64,000 nucleotides of DNA from SAR324 cluster bacterium (GCA_015232315.1 JADFZZ010000003.1:1-64000); one strand, 5' to 3'; positions 33,088 through 43,086 are shown, counted from the stretch's first letter. A program made the numbers and translations. The notes: generated by a model not told the origin, from the letters alone.

Positions 33088-35421
33088 ATGATGAAAAATT
33101 TTATTAAAAAATGGGGAGAAATTGTGGTGGATTACCGTTGGGTGGTTCTGGCACTGTCCGTAGTGCTACTAATCGCTTCGATTCTTCCGATGAAAAATCT
33201 GTATTTTGACAATTCCAATGAAATGTTTTTTCTCAAAGGAGATATCAATCTGGTCACCTTTGATAAATTTCTGGACCGGTTCGGCGATAGTGAATACCTG
33301 CTGATTGGTCTTGAAAGCCGTCCACAGGACAAAAATGTGTTTAATGAAGACACCTTGAAAACCATTGCCAAAATTACGGAATTTCTGGAAAATCATGAAG
33401 TCGTGACCAAGGTTTCATCTCTCACTAAATATCAATATATCAAATCGGAAGACGATGTTCTTTCCACGATAGATCTGATCGAAGACATGGGACAACTTTC
33501 CTATGACCAGGATTCCATGGATCATCTGGTTTCCATCATGAACGAAGAAGAACTGGTGCACGGTGCCTTGATCAGCAAAGATTTCAGACACACCGTCGTT
33601 TTTGCCAGAACGCAATATGTTCGGGGTAAAGCCGATCATCAAATCAAGCTGATCAATGAATTGAATGCGTTTCTGGCAAAAGAAAACTTTGAAAAGCTGG
33701 GATTCAATATCCGGATTTTTGGCGGACCATTGCTTGCGGAGCGTTTTCTGAATGTCACGATCCAGGATCAGATGCTGATCAATCCGCTCATGTACAGTAT
33801 CATTCTGTGTTTGTTGTTTATTTCATTCCGCACTGTTACCGGAATCCTGATGCCGATAATGATCATCGCGGGCAGTCTGGTTCTAACCATTGGCCTGCAA
33901 GGATTTCTCCACTGGCCGTTCAATACTGTCAACACGGCTCTTCCGGGGATTCTGACCATTGTGGGTATTGGAGATTCGATTCATATCATTGTAGAATTTT
34001 ATCATTTTCGCAATGAAGGACTCGACCCCCGACAAGCCGCAAAAAAATCTATTGAAGTTTTGTGGTTGCCCTGCTTTTACACATCTTTCACCACTGCTGC
34101 CGGCTTCATTGCGTTGTCTGTCACCAAGCTTGCACCGATTCGGGAACTTGGTGTTCTAGGGGCCAGTGGAACGATGCTTGCGTTTTTGCTTTCAGTCGTC
34201 ACACTTCCGGCGATTCTCAGTTTTATCAAGCCATTGCCTGTCGCGACACAGAAAATTGTTTCGGAAGGGATCATTGCCCGGTTCACCCACCAACTCGCGC
34301 ATTTCACTCATCAGAATTATAAATGGCTCATTGCTGTCGGAGGAATCGGACTTGTGGCTGGTTTAGGGCTGGTCAGTCAACTGGATGTTGATACCAATTA
34401 TGTGAATTATTTTAAGAAAAATACCAAATTACGCTCAGACATTGAGTATTTTGATCAGGTGTATCAAGGCGGGAGCACTATTGAATTCATGATTGATTCA
34501 GGGGAAGAAGGGGCCGTTAAAAATCCTGATTTTCTCAATAAAGTGCTGCACATGCAGGAATATCTTGAAGGACTCGATGGAACGGGAAAAGCCAATTCCA
34601 TGATCAATTATATCCGTAAAATGAATCAGGCCATGCACAATGACGATCCCACGTTTTATACTATTCCTGAAACAAGGGAACTGATTGCTCAATATCTATT
34701 GCTGTATGAAAACACCGGGCCGGAAGAAAACCTTATGGATATGAGAACTTCTGATGATCGGTATTTGCGTCTGAGTCTCAGAATCAAAAATATGACAGCC
34801 CTTAAAACGCATACGCTGGTCAAAGACATTCAGGACTACCTCCAGCAAAATTACCCTGAACTTCCTGCGGAATTGACAGGAACACTGATGTTGTTCAATG
34901 CTCAGGATGTTTATACCCAGCAGGGAATGGTTCGATCCTTCGGATTGGCGTTGACCATGATTGGATTGATGTTTTTTGTGCTGTTTCGTTCTGTCAAATA
35001 TGGTTTTCTGGCGTTGGTGCCCAGCATTCTACCCATTTTGATGGCGGGCGGCCTTATGGAGCTTTTGGGCATTTCTCTTGACATGGGAACCATGATTGTT
35101 GGCGCGATGACCATGGGAATCGCGGTGGATGATACAATTCATGTGTTGAATCGCTATCTTCAGGCCAGAAAAAATAATCGCACTGTCGAAACCAGTATTC
35201 ATCTTGCGATGATCGAATCCGGACGAGCCGTGATCTTCTCATCCATCATCCTGACTGCGGGTTTCAGTGTTATGTTGCTGGGGTCCTTCATGCCCTTTAT
35301 CTACATGGGAATTTTTTCTGCCATCATCATCATGTTTGCGTTGATCGCCGATCTGTTTTTCCTGCCGGCCCTGTTGTATGTAGTTGATGGTGGAAGGATG
35401 AATTCTGACAAAAAAACGTGA
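33088..35421 (+). CDS. MMPL/RND family exporter
   Basis: 777 residues from ATG 33088, chosen because CGGAG precedes it; an upstream GTG at 32995 would add a polar, unlikely N-terminus. It has a two-fold RND layout: span 1 near 18-36, a periplasmic loop, a five-span block (about 225-390) with GIGDSIHIIVEFYH, another span, a second loop, and a final five-span block with GIAVDDTIHVLNRYL. The length fits the HpnN/MMPL lipid exporters. Unlike the larger transporter at 5968 it has no cytoplasmic regulatory tail. A lipid or hydrophobic substrate is likely but unproven. The glycosyltransferase gene follows after six bases. Confidence 0.88.
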   Translation: MMKNFIKKWGEIVVDYRWVVLALSVVLLIASILPMKNLYFDNSNEMFFLKGDINLVTFDKFLDRFGDSEYLLIGLESRPQDKNVFNEDTLKTIAKITEFLENHEVVTKVSSLTKYQYIKSEDDVLSTIDLIEDMGQLSYDQDSMDHLVSIMNEEELVHGALISKDFRHTVVFARTQYVRGKADHQIKLINELNAFLAKENFEKLGFNIRIFGGPLLAERFLNVTIQDQMLINPLMYSIILCLLFISFRTVTGILMPIMIIAGSLVLTIGLQGFLHWPFNTVNTALPGILTIVGIGDSIHIIVEFYHFRNEGLDPRQAAKKSIEVLWLPCFYTSFTTAAGFIALSVTKLAPIRELGVLGASGTMLAFLLSVVTLPAILSFIKPLPVATQKIVSEGIIARFTHQLAHFTHQNYKWLIAVGGIGLVAGLGLVSQLDVDTNYVNYFKKNTKLRSDIEYFDQVYQGGSTIEFMIDSGEEGAVKNPDFLNKVLHMQEYLEGLDGTGKANSMINYIRKMNQAMHNDDPTFYTIPETRELIAQYLLLYENTGPEENLMDMRTSDDRYLRLSLRIKNMTALKTHTLVKDIQDYLQQNYPELPAELTGTLMLFNAQDVYTQQGMVRSFGLALTMIGLMFFVLFRSVKYGFLALVPSILPILMAGGLMELLGISLDMGTMIVGAMTMGIAVDDTIHVLNRYLQARKNNRTVETSIHLAMIESGRAVIFSSIILTAGFSVMLLGSFMPFIYMGIFSAIIIMFALIADLFFLPALLYVVDGGRMNSDKKT

Positions 35422-35427
35422 TGAGTC

Positions 35428-37122
35428 ATGAATAAACAGGAAAACAACACCTTGTGGCTGACCGTGTTCTTCGGATTCGCGGTCTTCTTTTTATTTTTTG
35501 GACTGGGAACCCCGGTACTGGTGGACTGGGATGAAAATATCTATGCGGAAGCCAGCAAACAGATGCTACTGCGTGGTGATTATCTCAATGTTTATATCAA
35601 CGGACAGCCCTTTGCGGAAAAACCTCCTTTCTATTTCTGGGAGCAGGTGCTGAGTTATCAGGTTTGGGGGGTCAATGAATTTGGTGCCCGTTTTCCTTCT
35701 GCCCTCGCAGGGTTGATGACCCTTGCCGTGATGGTGTTTGTTGGATCCAAACTGATTTCTTTGCGCTTTGGCCTGCTTTGGGGCGTGGTTTATCTGACCA
35801 GTCTGCTGCCAGCAATCCTGTCTCGAAGCGCGGTGATTGACCACACGTTTAATTTTTTAATCACGATCGCCGCATTCTCTTTGTATGGCTATGATCTCGA
35901 ATATCAGAAAAAGCTGACTCAGGAACACACCAAAACGAAGCCTTGGCTGTTATTGACTGTGGCCAGTGTTGCCATGGGACTGGCTGTGCTGACCAAAGGT
36001 CCGTTGGGTGGGGTGATTCCCCTGGTTGCGTTTGGTGGTTACAAGACATGGCAGCGCTTTAAAAACATTTCGATAGGGCATTTTCTTTATTGTGGTGTGC
36101 TGTCTCTGAGCATCGCGTCTTCCTGGTATCTGGCCAACTGGTGGGTCCATGGCCTTGAATTTCTAAAAAATTTCATTGCCTTTCAGTCCGGTCTGTTTTC
36201 AAAACCTCTGGAAGGGCACACTGGCCCGTTTTTTTACCACTGGATTGTGGCGTTATTCGGCATTTTTCCCTGGACAGGGTTTCTGTTTCAGATCCGCCGG
36301 CACAAGATGGAACAGCTTCAACCAACCCATGCCAGACCACTCCTGGTTTTCAGTCTGAGCTGGTGTGTCTTTGTGTTGGTTCTTTTTTCATTGGTTAGCA
36401 CGAAACTCCCGCATTATTCCGCCTCAATTTATGTTCCCTTGTCTTTGCTCATTGCCTGGTCTTTATATCATATCATCCATCATGAAAACGGGATTGTCCC
36501 GAAATTTATCCTGATCATTCATGGTGTTTTGATTGCGGGATTTGCCGCGGGGTTCTGGTATATGCCCTATGGATTACGGCAATTTGTCCATGAAAGTTAT
36601 CCGGATTGGCCGATTCAATGGGGCGATGAGTGGGGCCTCATTGTTGCCGGATTTGCGGGTTTGGCTGGTGCTGGCTGGTGGTTTCTCTTGAAAAAACAAC
36701 CGTGGAAATTTGTCGGTTTCACCGCCTTGAGCATGCTGTTCTGCTCCATTGGCATCTGGCGCTATCAGGTGCCGACCTATCAACAATTTTTACAGAATCC
36801 ATTGGTTGAACTGGTACGCCAGTCGCAGACCGAAGGGGCACAAGTCGTTTTTTACCGGTTTGTTTCCTTTGCGGCGATTCATTACAGTGAACAGCCCATT
36901 GTCATTCTGCATAATTACAAATTTGAGGGAAATCCCGAAATTCTGGATCAGTCCTCCAGTGAAAAACTTGTGGTGATTGCGGAAATCCGTGAAACATCTC
37001 GTCTGTTGCGGGAACATCCCGGTATCATGCATGTCCGTGATTTTGGACCTTATGCCATTTTCGAGCGATCAGCGTTAAATCAGCCGAATGGCGCAATTCC
37101 TGCTTTTCCCGCAGGCGATTGA
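35428..37122 (+). CDS. ArnT-like GT39-family glycosyltransferase
   Basis: 564 residues with about eleven to twelve membrane spans. The first periplasmic loop carries the family signature VDWDENIYAEASKQM (the acidic DE pair is catalytic in ArnT and related enzymes), then FAEKPPFYFWEQ and ARFPSALAGL. Enzymes of this class transfer a sugar from undecaprenyl or dolichyl phosphate to lipid A, protein or another envelope acceptor on the outer face of the inner membrane. The acceptor is unknown. It directly follows the MMPL exporter gene and precedes a small outer-membrane protein gene, consistent with envelope lipid modification and export. Confidence 0.88.
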   Translation: MNKQENNTLWLTVFFGFAVFFLFFGLGTPVLVDWDENIYAEASKQMLLRGDYLNVYINGQPFAEKPPFYFWEQVLSYQVWGVNEFGARFPSALAGLMTLAVMVFVGSKLISLRFGLLWGVVYLTSLLPAILSRSAVIDHTFNFLITIAAFSLYGYDLEYQKKLTQEHTKTKPWLLLTVASVAMGLAVLTKGPLGGVIPLVAFGGYKTWQRFKNISIGHFLYCGVLSLSIASSWYLANWWVHGLEFLKNFIAFQSGLFSKPLEGHTGPFFYHWIVALFGIFPWTGFLFQIRRHKMEQLQPTHARPLLVFSLSWCVFVLVLFSLVSTKLPHYSASIYVPLSLLIAWSLYHIIHHENGIVPKFILIIHGVLIAGFAAGFWYMPYGLRQFVHESYPDWPIQWGDEWGLIVAGFAGLAGAGWWFLLKKQPWKFVGFTALSMLFCSIGIWRYQVPTYQQFLQNPLVELVRQSQTEGAQVVFYRFVSFAAIHYSEQPIVILHNYKFEGNPEILDQSSSEKLVVIAEIRETSRLLREHPGIMHVRDFGPYAIFERSALNQPNGAIPAFPAGD

Positions 37123-37150
37123 ACAATATTAATTATTTATGGAGATGGAT

Positions 37151-37717
37151 ATGAAAAAGATGGTTTCTCGAGGAATTATTGGTTTGATGATGTTCATACT
37201 TGGTGCTCAAGCAAGCTATGCGGATACCTTGTCAGTGGCCTTGGATATGCCAGTGGTGTTTTCACCAAGTGAAGATGTGGATGCCTCAATGCCGCAGGGA
37301 ATCAAAGCCGGCATCAGCTTCATTGTAATTCCGATCGGTTTGGGCGTAGAATATTACACGGTGGATTTTGGACAGAATGATGGTGTTGATTTCAGTTCAC
37401 AATTCACCATTCTTGATTTGTATTTCAATTTGCCAATTCCTGTTGTGAACATTGCCGCTGGTGTGGGATTGGGGATGATCACTACAGGAGATGCCAGCGT
37501 TGGCGGAGGCACTCTGGCTGTGGAACCAACCGGACTGACCCAGTATTTTGTATCAGTGGGATATGATATTTTACCGCTGGTTGATCTGCATGTGGGATAT
37601 CATTCCATCACTGCGTATAAGACCAAAACCACTTACACGTTAGGCTCTTCTGAGGTGACTTCAAATGCTGATTTCAGCGGCAACATGATTTCCATCGGAA
37701 CCAAAATCGGTTTCTGA
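37151..37717 (+). CDS. small outer-membrane beta-barrel protein
   Basis: 188 residues from ATG 37151 (GGAGATGG just upstream); two earlier in-frame ATGs have poorer context. A signal peptide ends near SYA-D (about 25). The mature part has alternating amphipathic strands and ends with an aromatic residue (IGTKIGF), the typical C-terminal signal for BAM-dependent insertion. It resembles eight-stranded OmpW/OmpA-like barrels. Function is unknown. It is 28 bases after the glycosyltransferase gene and probably in the same unit. Confidence 0.72.
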   Translation: MKKMVSRGIIGLMMFILGAQASYADTLSVALDMPVVFSPSEDVDASMPQGIKAGISFIVIPIGLGVEYYTVDFGQNDGVDFSSQFTILDLYFNLPIPVVNIAAGVGLGMITTGDASVGGGTLAVEPTGLTQYFVSVGYDILPLVDLHVGYHSITAYKTKTTYTLGSSEVTSNADFSGNMISIGTKIGF

Positions 37718-37720
37718 TGT

Positions 37721-38977
37721 TTAACGGGTGATGTCTGACAGTCCCAGACATTTTGGCAGATGAATATCCCCATTCATCTGCTGACCATTTTCAATCAATC
37801 CGATCAGGGTTCGAGAGGTTGCGATGGCTGTGCCGTTGAGCATGTGGACGAACCTGTTTTTTCCCGTATCCTTGTCCTTGTACCGGATGTTCAAACGACG
37901 TGACTGGTAATCAGTACAATTGGACGTTGACGTCACTTCTCCCCATTTTCCACGTCCTGGCATCCAGGCTTCAATATCAAACTTCCGGTATGCGGGAGCG
38001 CCCAGATCTCCGGTACAGATATCCACCACACGGTAAGGAATCTGAAGTTCCTGATAAATTTTCTCTTCAATCCTCAAAAACTTTTCATGCATGGCTTCAG
38101 ACTGATCGGGATGGGTGAACGCGAACATTTCCACTTTGGAAAACTGATGAACCCGATACAAACCTCGTGATTCTTTTCCTGCGGCACCGGCTTCGGTCCG
38201 GAAACAGTGGGAAAAGCCGGCATAAAGCAGTGGCATATTTTCTTCCTTCAAAATCTGGTTTGCCATCAATCCGCCGAGAGTGATCTCTGCGGTGGCAATC
38301 AGACACAAATCTGAATTTTCAATCGAATAAATCTGGGTTTCATCGCCTCTCGGATTAAAACCGATGCCCGTCAAAATATCCCGTCGTGCCAGATCCGGAG
38401 TGGTGAACAAGGTGAAACCCTCATTTTTCAGCAATTTCATGGCAAACTGCACCAATGCTATTTCCAGCAACGCGGCTTCATTTTTGAGATAATAAAATTT
38501 CTGTCCGCTGACTTTTGCTCCGCCTTCCATGTCGAGCAAATCCAGTTTTTCCATGAGTTCCAGATGGTCTTTGGGTTTGAACTCAAACTGACGGGGCGTG
38601 CCGGCATAGTGTAAAACCTTATGATCGTCATCTGTCAGCCCCTGAGGGGATTGAGGATGTGTCATATTGGGAATGGATGCCAGCAGTGCCATCCGTTTCT
38701 GGTCCCAGACATCATATTCTTTTTCTTTCTCACTTTCCTGTTCCCGCAGTGATTTAGCTTCTTCGACCAGCGGTTGACGTTCTTCCGGAGACAGTTTGCC
38801 TTTCATGATTTGACTGATTTCATTCCGACGCTGACGAATTTGGTCAAGCTTGCCTTTGGCTGTTCGTGCCTGGGAATCCGCATCCAATAATCCGGAAACA
38901 TCGGCAGAAACATGACGTAAACGACAATTTTCTATCACAGCGTTGCTGTTTTCTCGCACAAAATTCAGATCAAGCAT
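37721..38977 (-). CDS. serS: seryl-tRNA synthetase
   Basis: 418 residues, the normal length. The N-terminal coiled-coil arm (about 30-100) binds tRNA-Ser. Class II motif 2 is visible in FSHCFRTEAGAAGKESRGLYRVHQFSKVEMF, shown here in two blocks (FSHCFRTEAG and RGLYRVHQF), and motif 3 in LNGTAIATSRTLIGLIEN. It charges tRNA-Ser, and also tRNA-Sec if present. The gene is monocistronic and convergent to the outer-membrane protein gene, with only three bases between the stops. Confidence 0.96.
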   Translation of the reverse strand: MLDLNFVRENSNAVIENCRLRHVSADVSGLLDADSQARTAKGKLDQIRQRRNEISQIMKGKLSPEERQPLVEEAKSLREQESEKEKEYDVWDQKRMALLASIPNMTHPQSPQGLTDDDHKVLHYAGTPRQFEFKPKDHLELMEKLDLLDMEGGAKVSGQKFYYLKNEAALLEIALVQFAMKLLKNEGFTLFTTPDLARRDILTGIGFNPRGDETQIYSIENSDLCLIATAEITLGGLMANQILKEENMPLLYAGFSHCFRTEAGAAGKESRGLYRVHQFSKVEMFAFTHPDQSEAMHEKFLRIEEKIYQELQIPYRVVDICTGDLGAPAYRKFDIEAWMPGRGKWGEVTSTSNCTDYQSRRLNIRYKDKDTGKNRFVHMLNGTAIATSRTLIGLIENGQQMNGDIHLPKCLGLSDITR

Positions 38978-39075
38978 AAATCATTTCAGGGTATGAGTTA
39001 ATCGGGAAGAGCATTGCACCACGCAAAAACATAGGGAGCATAGGAAGAAGCAAGCAAACTTTCAAGCAAAGTGAC

Positions 39076-39591
39076 TCAATTGGTGAACCATTTCGGAGCT
39101 TTCTGCTGGATTTTTTCAAGATAGGATCGAGCAAGAGGCAATACAACTTTCTGCGGAGTTCGGTTTCTCAGCCAGATTTCATAATCCCGCACACCACGTC
39201 GAACCGCGCACACCACTTTTTTGGGATTGACCAGATAGGAACGGTGGATTTTAACCAGCGCTTTTTCACCAAAATAATGTTCGAGAGTTTCCAACGTGAT
39301 TCTGACATCAATTTCCGTATTATTTTTGGAATCAAGCACAACCCGGCAATAGGGGGATTCCACATGAATGTAAAGCACACGATCAAGCAGCAATTCAATT
39401 TTATTGACCGCCAGCAGTTTTTTCATATACTCGGAAGCATCCTGAATTTTGGAATTTTCTTTGAGCGAACCGACGCCATCGCCGGGAATTACCGCAACAA
39501 GGTGCTGGCCCAGTTCATCATAAACCAGCTCCATACCCTTGATAATTTTTCTTAAAATCCGGTTTTCCTCATCAGTGTGATTCAATTGCAT
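39076..39591 (-). CDS. LytTR-type DNA-binding regulator
   Basis: 171 residues from ATG 39591 with AAAGGCG upstream; an earlier ATG (39615) lacks a ribosome-binding site. The N-terminal part is a short helical segment without a receiver domain. From about 70 to 168 it fits a LytTR domain: ITLETLEHYF, VKIHRSYLVNPKKV and a terminal strand region. LytTR proteins bind direct-repeat DNA sites and often control envelope or secreted functions. With no receiver it is not a classical two-component regulator and may sense a ligand or partner protein. The gene is divergent from queG. Confidence 0.84.
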   Translation of the reverse strand: MQLNHTDEENRILRKIIKGMELVYDELGQHLVAVIPGDGVGSLKENSKIQDASEYMKKLLAVNKIELLLDRVLYIHVESPYCRVVLDSKNNTEIDVRITLETLEHYFGEKALVKIHRSYLVNPKKVVCAVRRGVRDYEIWLRNRTPQKVVLPLARSYLEKIQQKAPKWFTN

Positions 39592-39705
39592 AACGCCTTT
39601 GGGTGGAAAGACCATGGGGCAAATGGATAAAAATCCAGCATTTTGGAATACTCATACCTATTGTTAAACAATTTCAAATCATTCCGTCAAGAGGGAATTG
39701 TCATC

Positions 39706-40869
39706 ATGTTGAACACTCCGCAACATTCGCAATTGTTGGAACGCATTGTCCTTAAAACCAGAGAACTGGGTTTTGATTATGTGGGGATGATTCCAGTTTC
39801 TGCCAGTGAAACGATTGCTGTTTACACACGGTGGTTAGAACAGGGGTATGCTGGCAACATGGAATACCTGCATCGGCATCAGGAAAAAAAACATGATCCA
39901 CGTGAGGTATTGCCGGAAACGCAGTCACTGATTATCCTGGGAATGAATTATCACACCGTTGATCCTTCGAAACAGGAATTGAGTGATCCATCCCTGGGGG
40001 TCATCAGCCGCTATGCGTGGGGAAATGATTATCATGACGTTATATTTGAAAAAATGAGAATGTTGCGGGAGTTTGTGGAGCAACTCACTGCTACGGAATT
40101 TCGTCATAAAGCATTTGTAGACACAGGGCCGGTTCTGGAACGGGAATATGCGTGGAAAGCTGGCCTGGGCTGGTTTGGCAAACACAGTAATCTGATCAGC
40201 GGAAAACAGGGATCATGGATTTTTCTGGCTGAAATGCTGTTGAATCTCCAACTTTGCCAGCCCTTGCCGATGCCCAAAGGCGGTTGCGGAACCTGTACCC
40301 GGTGTATTGACGCCTGTCCCACCCGGGCGATTGTGGCCGATCGTGTGGTGGATGCCCGACACTGCATTTCCTATCTGACCATTGAACTCCGTGAAGCTAT
40401 TCCCCGGGAACTGCGTCCTCTGATCGGAAACCGGATCTTTGGCTGTGATATCTGTCAGGAAGTCTGTCCGTGGAACAAATCCGCAGAGATCACAACCATA
40501 CCTGACTTTTTTCCACGTCCTGAAAATTATCTACCTTCACTGATTTCTCTGATGGGACTGTCGCAGGAAGATTTCAGCCACACCTTCAGAAAGAGTCCCA
40601 TAAAACGTACCAAACGCCGGGGCTTATTGCGCAATGTGGCAGTTGCGCTTGGAAACTGGAAAAATCCTGTGGCCATTCCTGTGCTGAAACAGGCCCTCTA
40701 TGACGAAGAACCTCTCATTCGCGAACATGCCGCTTGGGCTTTGGGCGAAATACAACATAGCGATGTGGAAACAATTTTAAAATTGGCAATTCAGTGCGAG
40801 GAAGTTTCCACAGTTCGCCATGAAATTCATCTTGCTCTCGAAAAATATTCAAGTGGGTTTACCTTGTGA
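39706..40869 (+). CDS. queG: epoxyqueuosine reductase QueG
   Basis: 387 residues from ATG 39706, preceded by GAGGGA; an upstream frame extension from 39643 is not supported. It performs the last step of queuosine synthesis on tRNA, a cobalamin- and iron-sulfur-dependent reduction in the cytoplasm. Visible features are the N-terminal DUF1730 region, ERE.AWKAGLGWFGKH, two 4Fe-4S binding sites (CGTCTRCIDACPT and CDICQEVCPW), and a C-terminal HEAT-like repeat segment (LIREHAAWALGEI). The catalytic Asp lies in FVDTGPVLER. It stands alone on the plus strand. Confidence 0.95.
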   Translation: MLNTPQHSQLLERIVLKTRELGFDYVGMIPVSASETIAVYTRWLEQGYAGNMEYLHRHQEKKHDPREVLPETQSLIILGMNYHTVDPSKQELSDPSLGVISRYAWGNDYHDVIFEKMRMLREFVEQLTATEFRHKAFVDTGPVLEREYAWKAGLGWFGKHSNLISGKQGSWIFLAEMLLNLQLCQPLPMPKGGCGTCTRCIDACPTRAIVADRVVDARHCISYLTIELREAIPRELRPLIGNRIFGCDICQEVCPWNKSAEITTIPDFFPRPENYLPSLISLMGLSQEDFSHTFRKSPIKRTKRRGLLRNVAVALGNWKNPVAIPVLKQALYDEEPLIREHAAWALGEIQHSDVETILKLAIQCEEVSTVRHEIHLALEKYSSGFTL

Positions 40870-41017
40870 CCAACCCCCTTGTGAACTTACTGAAAAAAAG
40901 CAGGATTTTTTTCATGATCAAGTCTTTGTACAAAACAAGATTGTGCTTCTGGAAAATGTAATTTATAAACAAAAACAGGAGACAACCTGTTCTACGCAAA
41001 TTGAGCAAAGGAAAACT

Positions 41018-41566
41018 ATGAAACATTTAGCCATGAAAAGTGTCGTCGTGTTCTTCATTCTGTTATGCGGCCTGTCCTCTCCGATTGGCGCGGTGGAAAC
41101 CGCTGAGCGGATCTCGGATCGTGAAATCATCGAATCTTTGGCCTCATTGAAAGCTGAAATGCGAGCGATGCGGGAATATACGGACATCAAATTTCAGAGC
41201 ATGAATAATCAGTTTCAAAGCCTAAGAGAGCAGTTTCAGGAAATGGAAGATCATCAAACCCAGATGTTCAATCAAATGGATAAACGCATGGATCAACTGG
41301 CAAACATCATGATTGCCATTGTGACCGCATTTGCGGGAATTGTTGCGGCCACCATCGGTTTTGCCATATGGGATCGTCGAACCATGATACGTCCTTTTGA
41401 AACCAAGGTGAAACAACTGGAAACCACCCTGGAGAAAATTCCCCGTGTTGAAGAAGAACTTGCCCAAAACCGTCAGAAAATCCACAGTCTGCTGGAAGCC
41501 TTTCGGGCTTTAGCTAAAAAAGATGTTCAGGTTGCGGAAATCCTCAAACAGTTTTCCCTGCTTTAA
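41018..41566 (+). CDS. hypothetical protein with signal peptide, coiled coil and membrane span
   Basis: 182 residues from ATG 41018, with AAAGGA seven bases upstream; an earlier frame start inside queG is not credible. A signal peptide (about 1-25) is followed by a long coiled coil (about 30-95, MREYTDIKFQSMNNQF and similar), a membrane span (about 98-122, IMIAIVTAFAGIVAATIGFAI), then a second short coiled coil. It would be an envelope protein with both coiled coils accessible. No family was recognised with certainty. Just downstream of its stop lies TCACCCCGGGTGA (41588-41600), an inverted repeat that may mark the edge of the IS110 element or a weak terminator. Confidence 0.65.
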   Translation: MKHLAMKSVVVFFILLCGLSSPIGAVETAERISDREIIESLASLKAEMRAMREYTDIKFQSMNNQFQSLREQFQEMEDHQTQMFNQMDKRMDQLANIMIAIVTAFAGIVAATIGFAIWDRRTMIRPFETKVKQLETTLEKIPRVEEELAQNRQKIHSLLEAFRALAKKDVQVAEILKQFSLL

Positions 41567-41669
41567 TCGATCATGAAAATAATAATTTCACCCCGGGTGA
41601 TGAAAATGATATAATCGTTCTTGAGGCTGAAAGCACTCGTTCTACTCTTTAGCGATTCAATCCTGAAAG

Positions 41670-41850
41670 TTAAGCTGAGTGTAGCTTTCATTGGTTCGCA
41701 CCCCCGGTTATTTCGTAGCGTCAGCTACAGAATGCACAGTAAGAGGACCGACGTCAGGGAACGAAATTCGTTTCATGGAGTCAGGTTATCCAGGAAAGCG
41801 CTGTTTCAGCCTCCTTTATGAGTTAGCCAGTCACTTTATCAAACAAGGAG
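41670..41850 (+). ncRNA. candidate IS110 bridge RNA
   Basis: IS110-group elements encode a structured bridge RNA in the non-coding left end, just before the recombinase gene. This region has several local hairpins in order: AAGCT/AGCTT (41672-41687), GTAGC/GCTAC (41715-41728) and AACGAA/TTCGTT (41760-41772). Position and size fit. I did not identify target- or donor-binding guides. The region lacks a convincing coding sequence. Confidence 0.45.
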
Positions 41851-41856
41851 GAGCAA

Positions 41857-43086
41857 ATGATTCAGCCCCTGTCTAAAAGTAGTGCTGGTTTAGATGTCCA
41901 TCGGGAAATCATTGTTGCCACAGTGCTTCAAGAACAACCTGATGGAACGGTGAACAAAACGGTCAAAGAATTCGCGACGTTCTCCCGGAATCTGGAAGAA
42001 CTGGCGCGATGGTTAACGAGCTTGAATCCAGAAATCGTGGTGATGGAATCCACGGGAGTTTACTGGATGCAAGTTTATGAGGCTCTGGAAACCGCGGGAA
42101 TGATTCCCTGGGTCGTCAACGCGTACCATATCAAACGAGTCCCGGGCCGAAAAACCGATGTTCAGGACTCAGAATGGTTAGCGGAGCTTGCCCGTTGTGG
42201 TTTGCTCAGAGCCAGTTTTATTCCACCCAAAGATTTTCGTCAACTTCGTTTGTTGACGCGTTATCGTAGAAAACTTTCCGGCGTTTTAAGCAGCGAAAAA
42301 AATCGATTGCACAAAATTCTGGAAAGTTGTGGTATCAAATTAGGTATCGTGCTCAGTGACATCGATGGCGTTTCGGCACGAAGAATTATTTCATCGTTGA
42401 TCGATGAGACGATTCAGCCGGATCAGATTGCCGTTCTGTTGCATGGCAGTCTACTTCCCAAGTTGATGATGATTCAACAATCGTTGTCAACGACTCTCAA
42501 TGAGCGCCAACGGTTTTTGCTCAAACAAATTCAGGCCCATCTCCTGTGGCTTGAAGCCAGAATCGAGCAAATCGATGAGCAGCTCGTCACGGCGATGGTC
42601 CCGTATCAGGAATTTTGTCAATTATTGCAAACCATTCCTGGAATAGACCTCATTGCTGCCACGATGTTACTGGCCGAACTTGGCACTGACATGAGCGTTT
42701 TCCCCAACCAACAACATCTTTGTTCCTGGGCGGGTCTGGCTCCGGGAAACAACGAAAGCGCGGGAAAACGCAAACATGGCAAAACTCGTAAAGGGAATGC
42801 GCATATCCGTGCCCTATTGTGTGAATGCGCTAACGCTGCGATCAAATCCAAATCGCAGTTTAAAGGACGATACCAGGGACTTGTGATCCGCCGGGGACAC
42901 AAGCGTAGTATTGTCGCCATTGCTCATAAATTGCTTCAAACCATTTACGTTATGTTAAAGAAGCATGAGCCGTACCGAGATCCTCAGATTGATTACGAGG
43001 AACTCGTGGTTAAACGAAACTCTGCCAGATGGATCAAGGCTTTGGATAAATATGGCTATTTGCCAAAGATAAAACTGCAGAACTAA
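41857..43086 (+). CDS. IS110-family RNA-guided recombinase (transposase)
   Basis: 409 residues, full length. The N-terminal RuvC-like DEDD domain begins SSAGLDVHREIIVAT and continues with VVMESTGVYWMQVYEAL and RKTDVQDSEWLAELARCGLL, giving the acidic residues. The C-terminal Transposase_20 domain has LQTIPGIDLIAATMLLAELG, CSWAGLAPGNNESAGKRK with the conserved serine, and KGNAHIRALL. The enzyme makes scarless insertions directed by a bridge RNA. A strong ribosome-binding site, AAGGAGGAG, precedes the ATG. The reading frame is intact, so the element may still be active. Confidence 0.95.
   Translation: MIQPLSKSSAGLDVHREIIVATVLQEQPDGTVNKTVKEFATFSRNLEELARWLTSLNPEIVVMESTGVYWMQVYEALETAGMIPWVVNAYHIKRVPGRKTDVQDSEWLAELARCGLLRASFIPPKDFRQLRLLTRYRRKLSGVLSSEKNRLHKILESCGIKLGIVLSDIDGVSARRIISSLIDETIQPDQIAVLLHGSLLPKLMMIQQSLSTTLNERQRFLLKQIQAHLLWLEARIEQIDEQLVTAMVPYQEFCQLLQTIPGIDLIAATMLLAELGTDMSVFPNQQHLCSWAGLAPGNNESAGKRKHGKTRKGNAHIRALLCECANAAIKSKSQFKGRYQGLVIRRGHKRSIVAIAHKLLQTIYVMLKKHEPYRDPQIDYEELVVKRNSARWIKALDKYGYLPKIKLQN

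Noticed and set aside
41691-41876. 61-codon frame just before the IS110 recombinase
   Set aside because: It overlaps the recombinase start and the structured leader; a non-coding bridge RNA explains the conserved sequence better.
41857-43086. IS1111-subgroup assignment of the insertion sequence
   Set aside because: The 409-residue length and the long non-coding leader before the gene fit the IS110 subgroup better.
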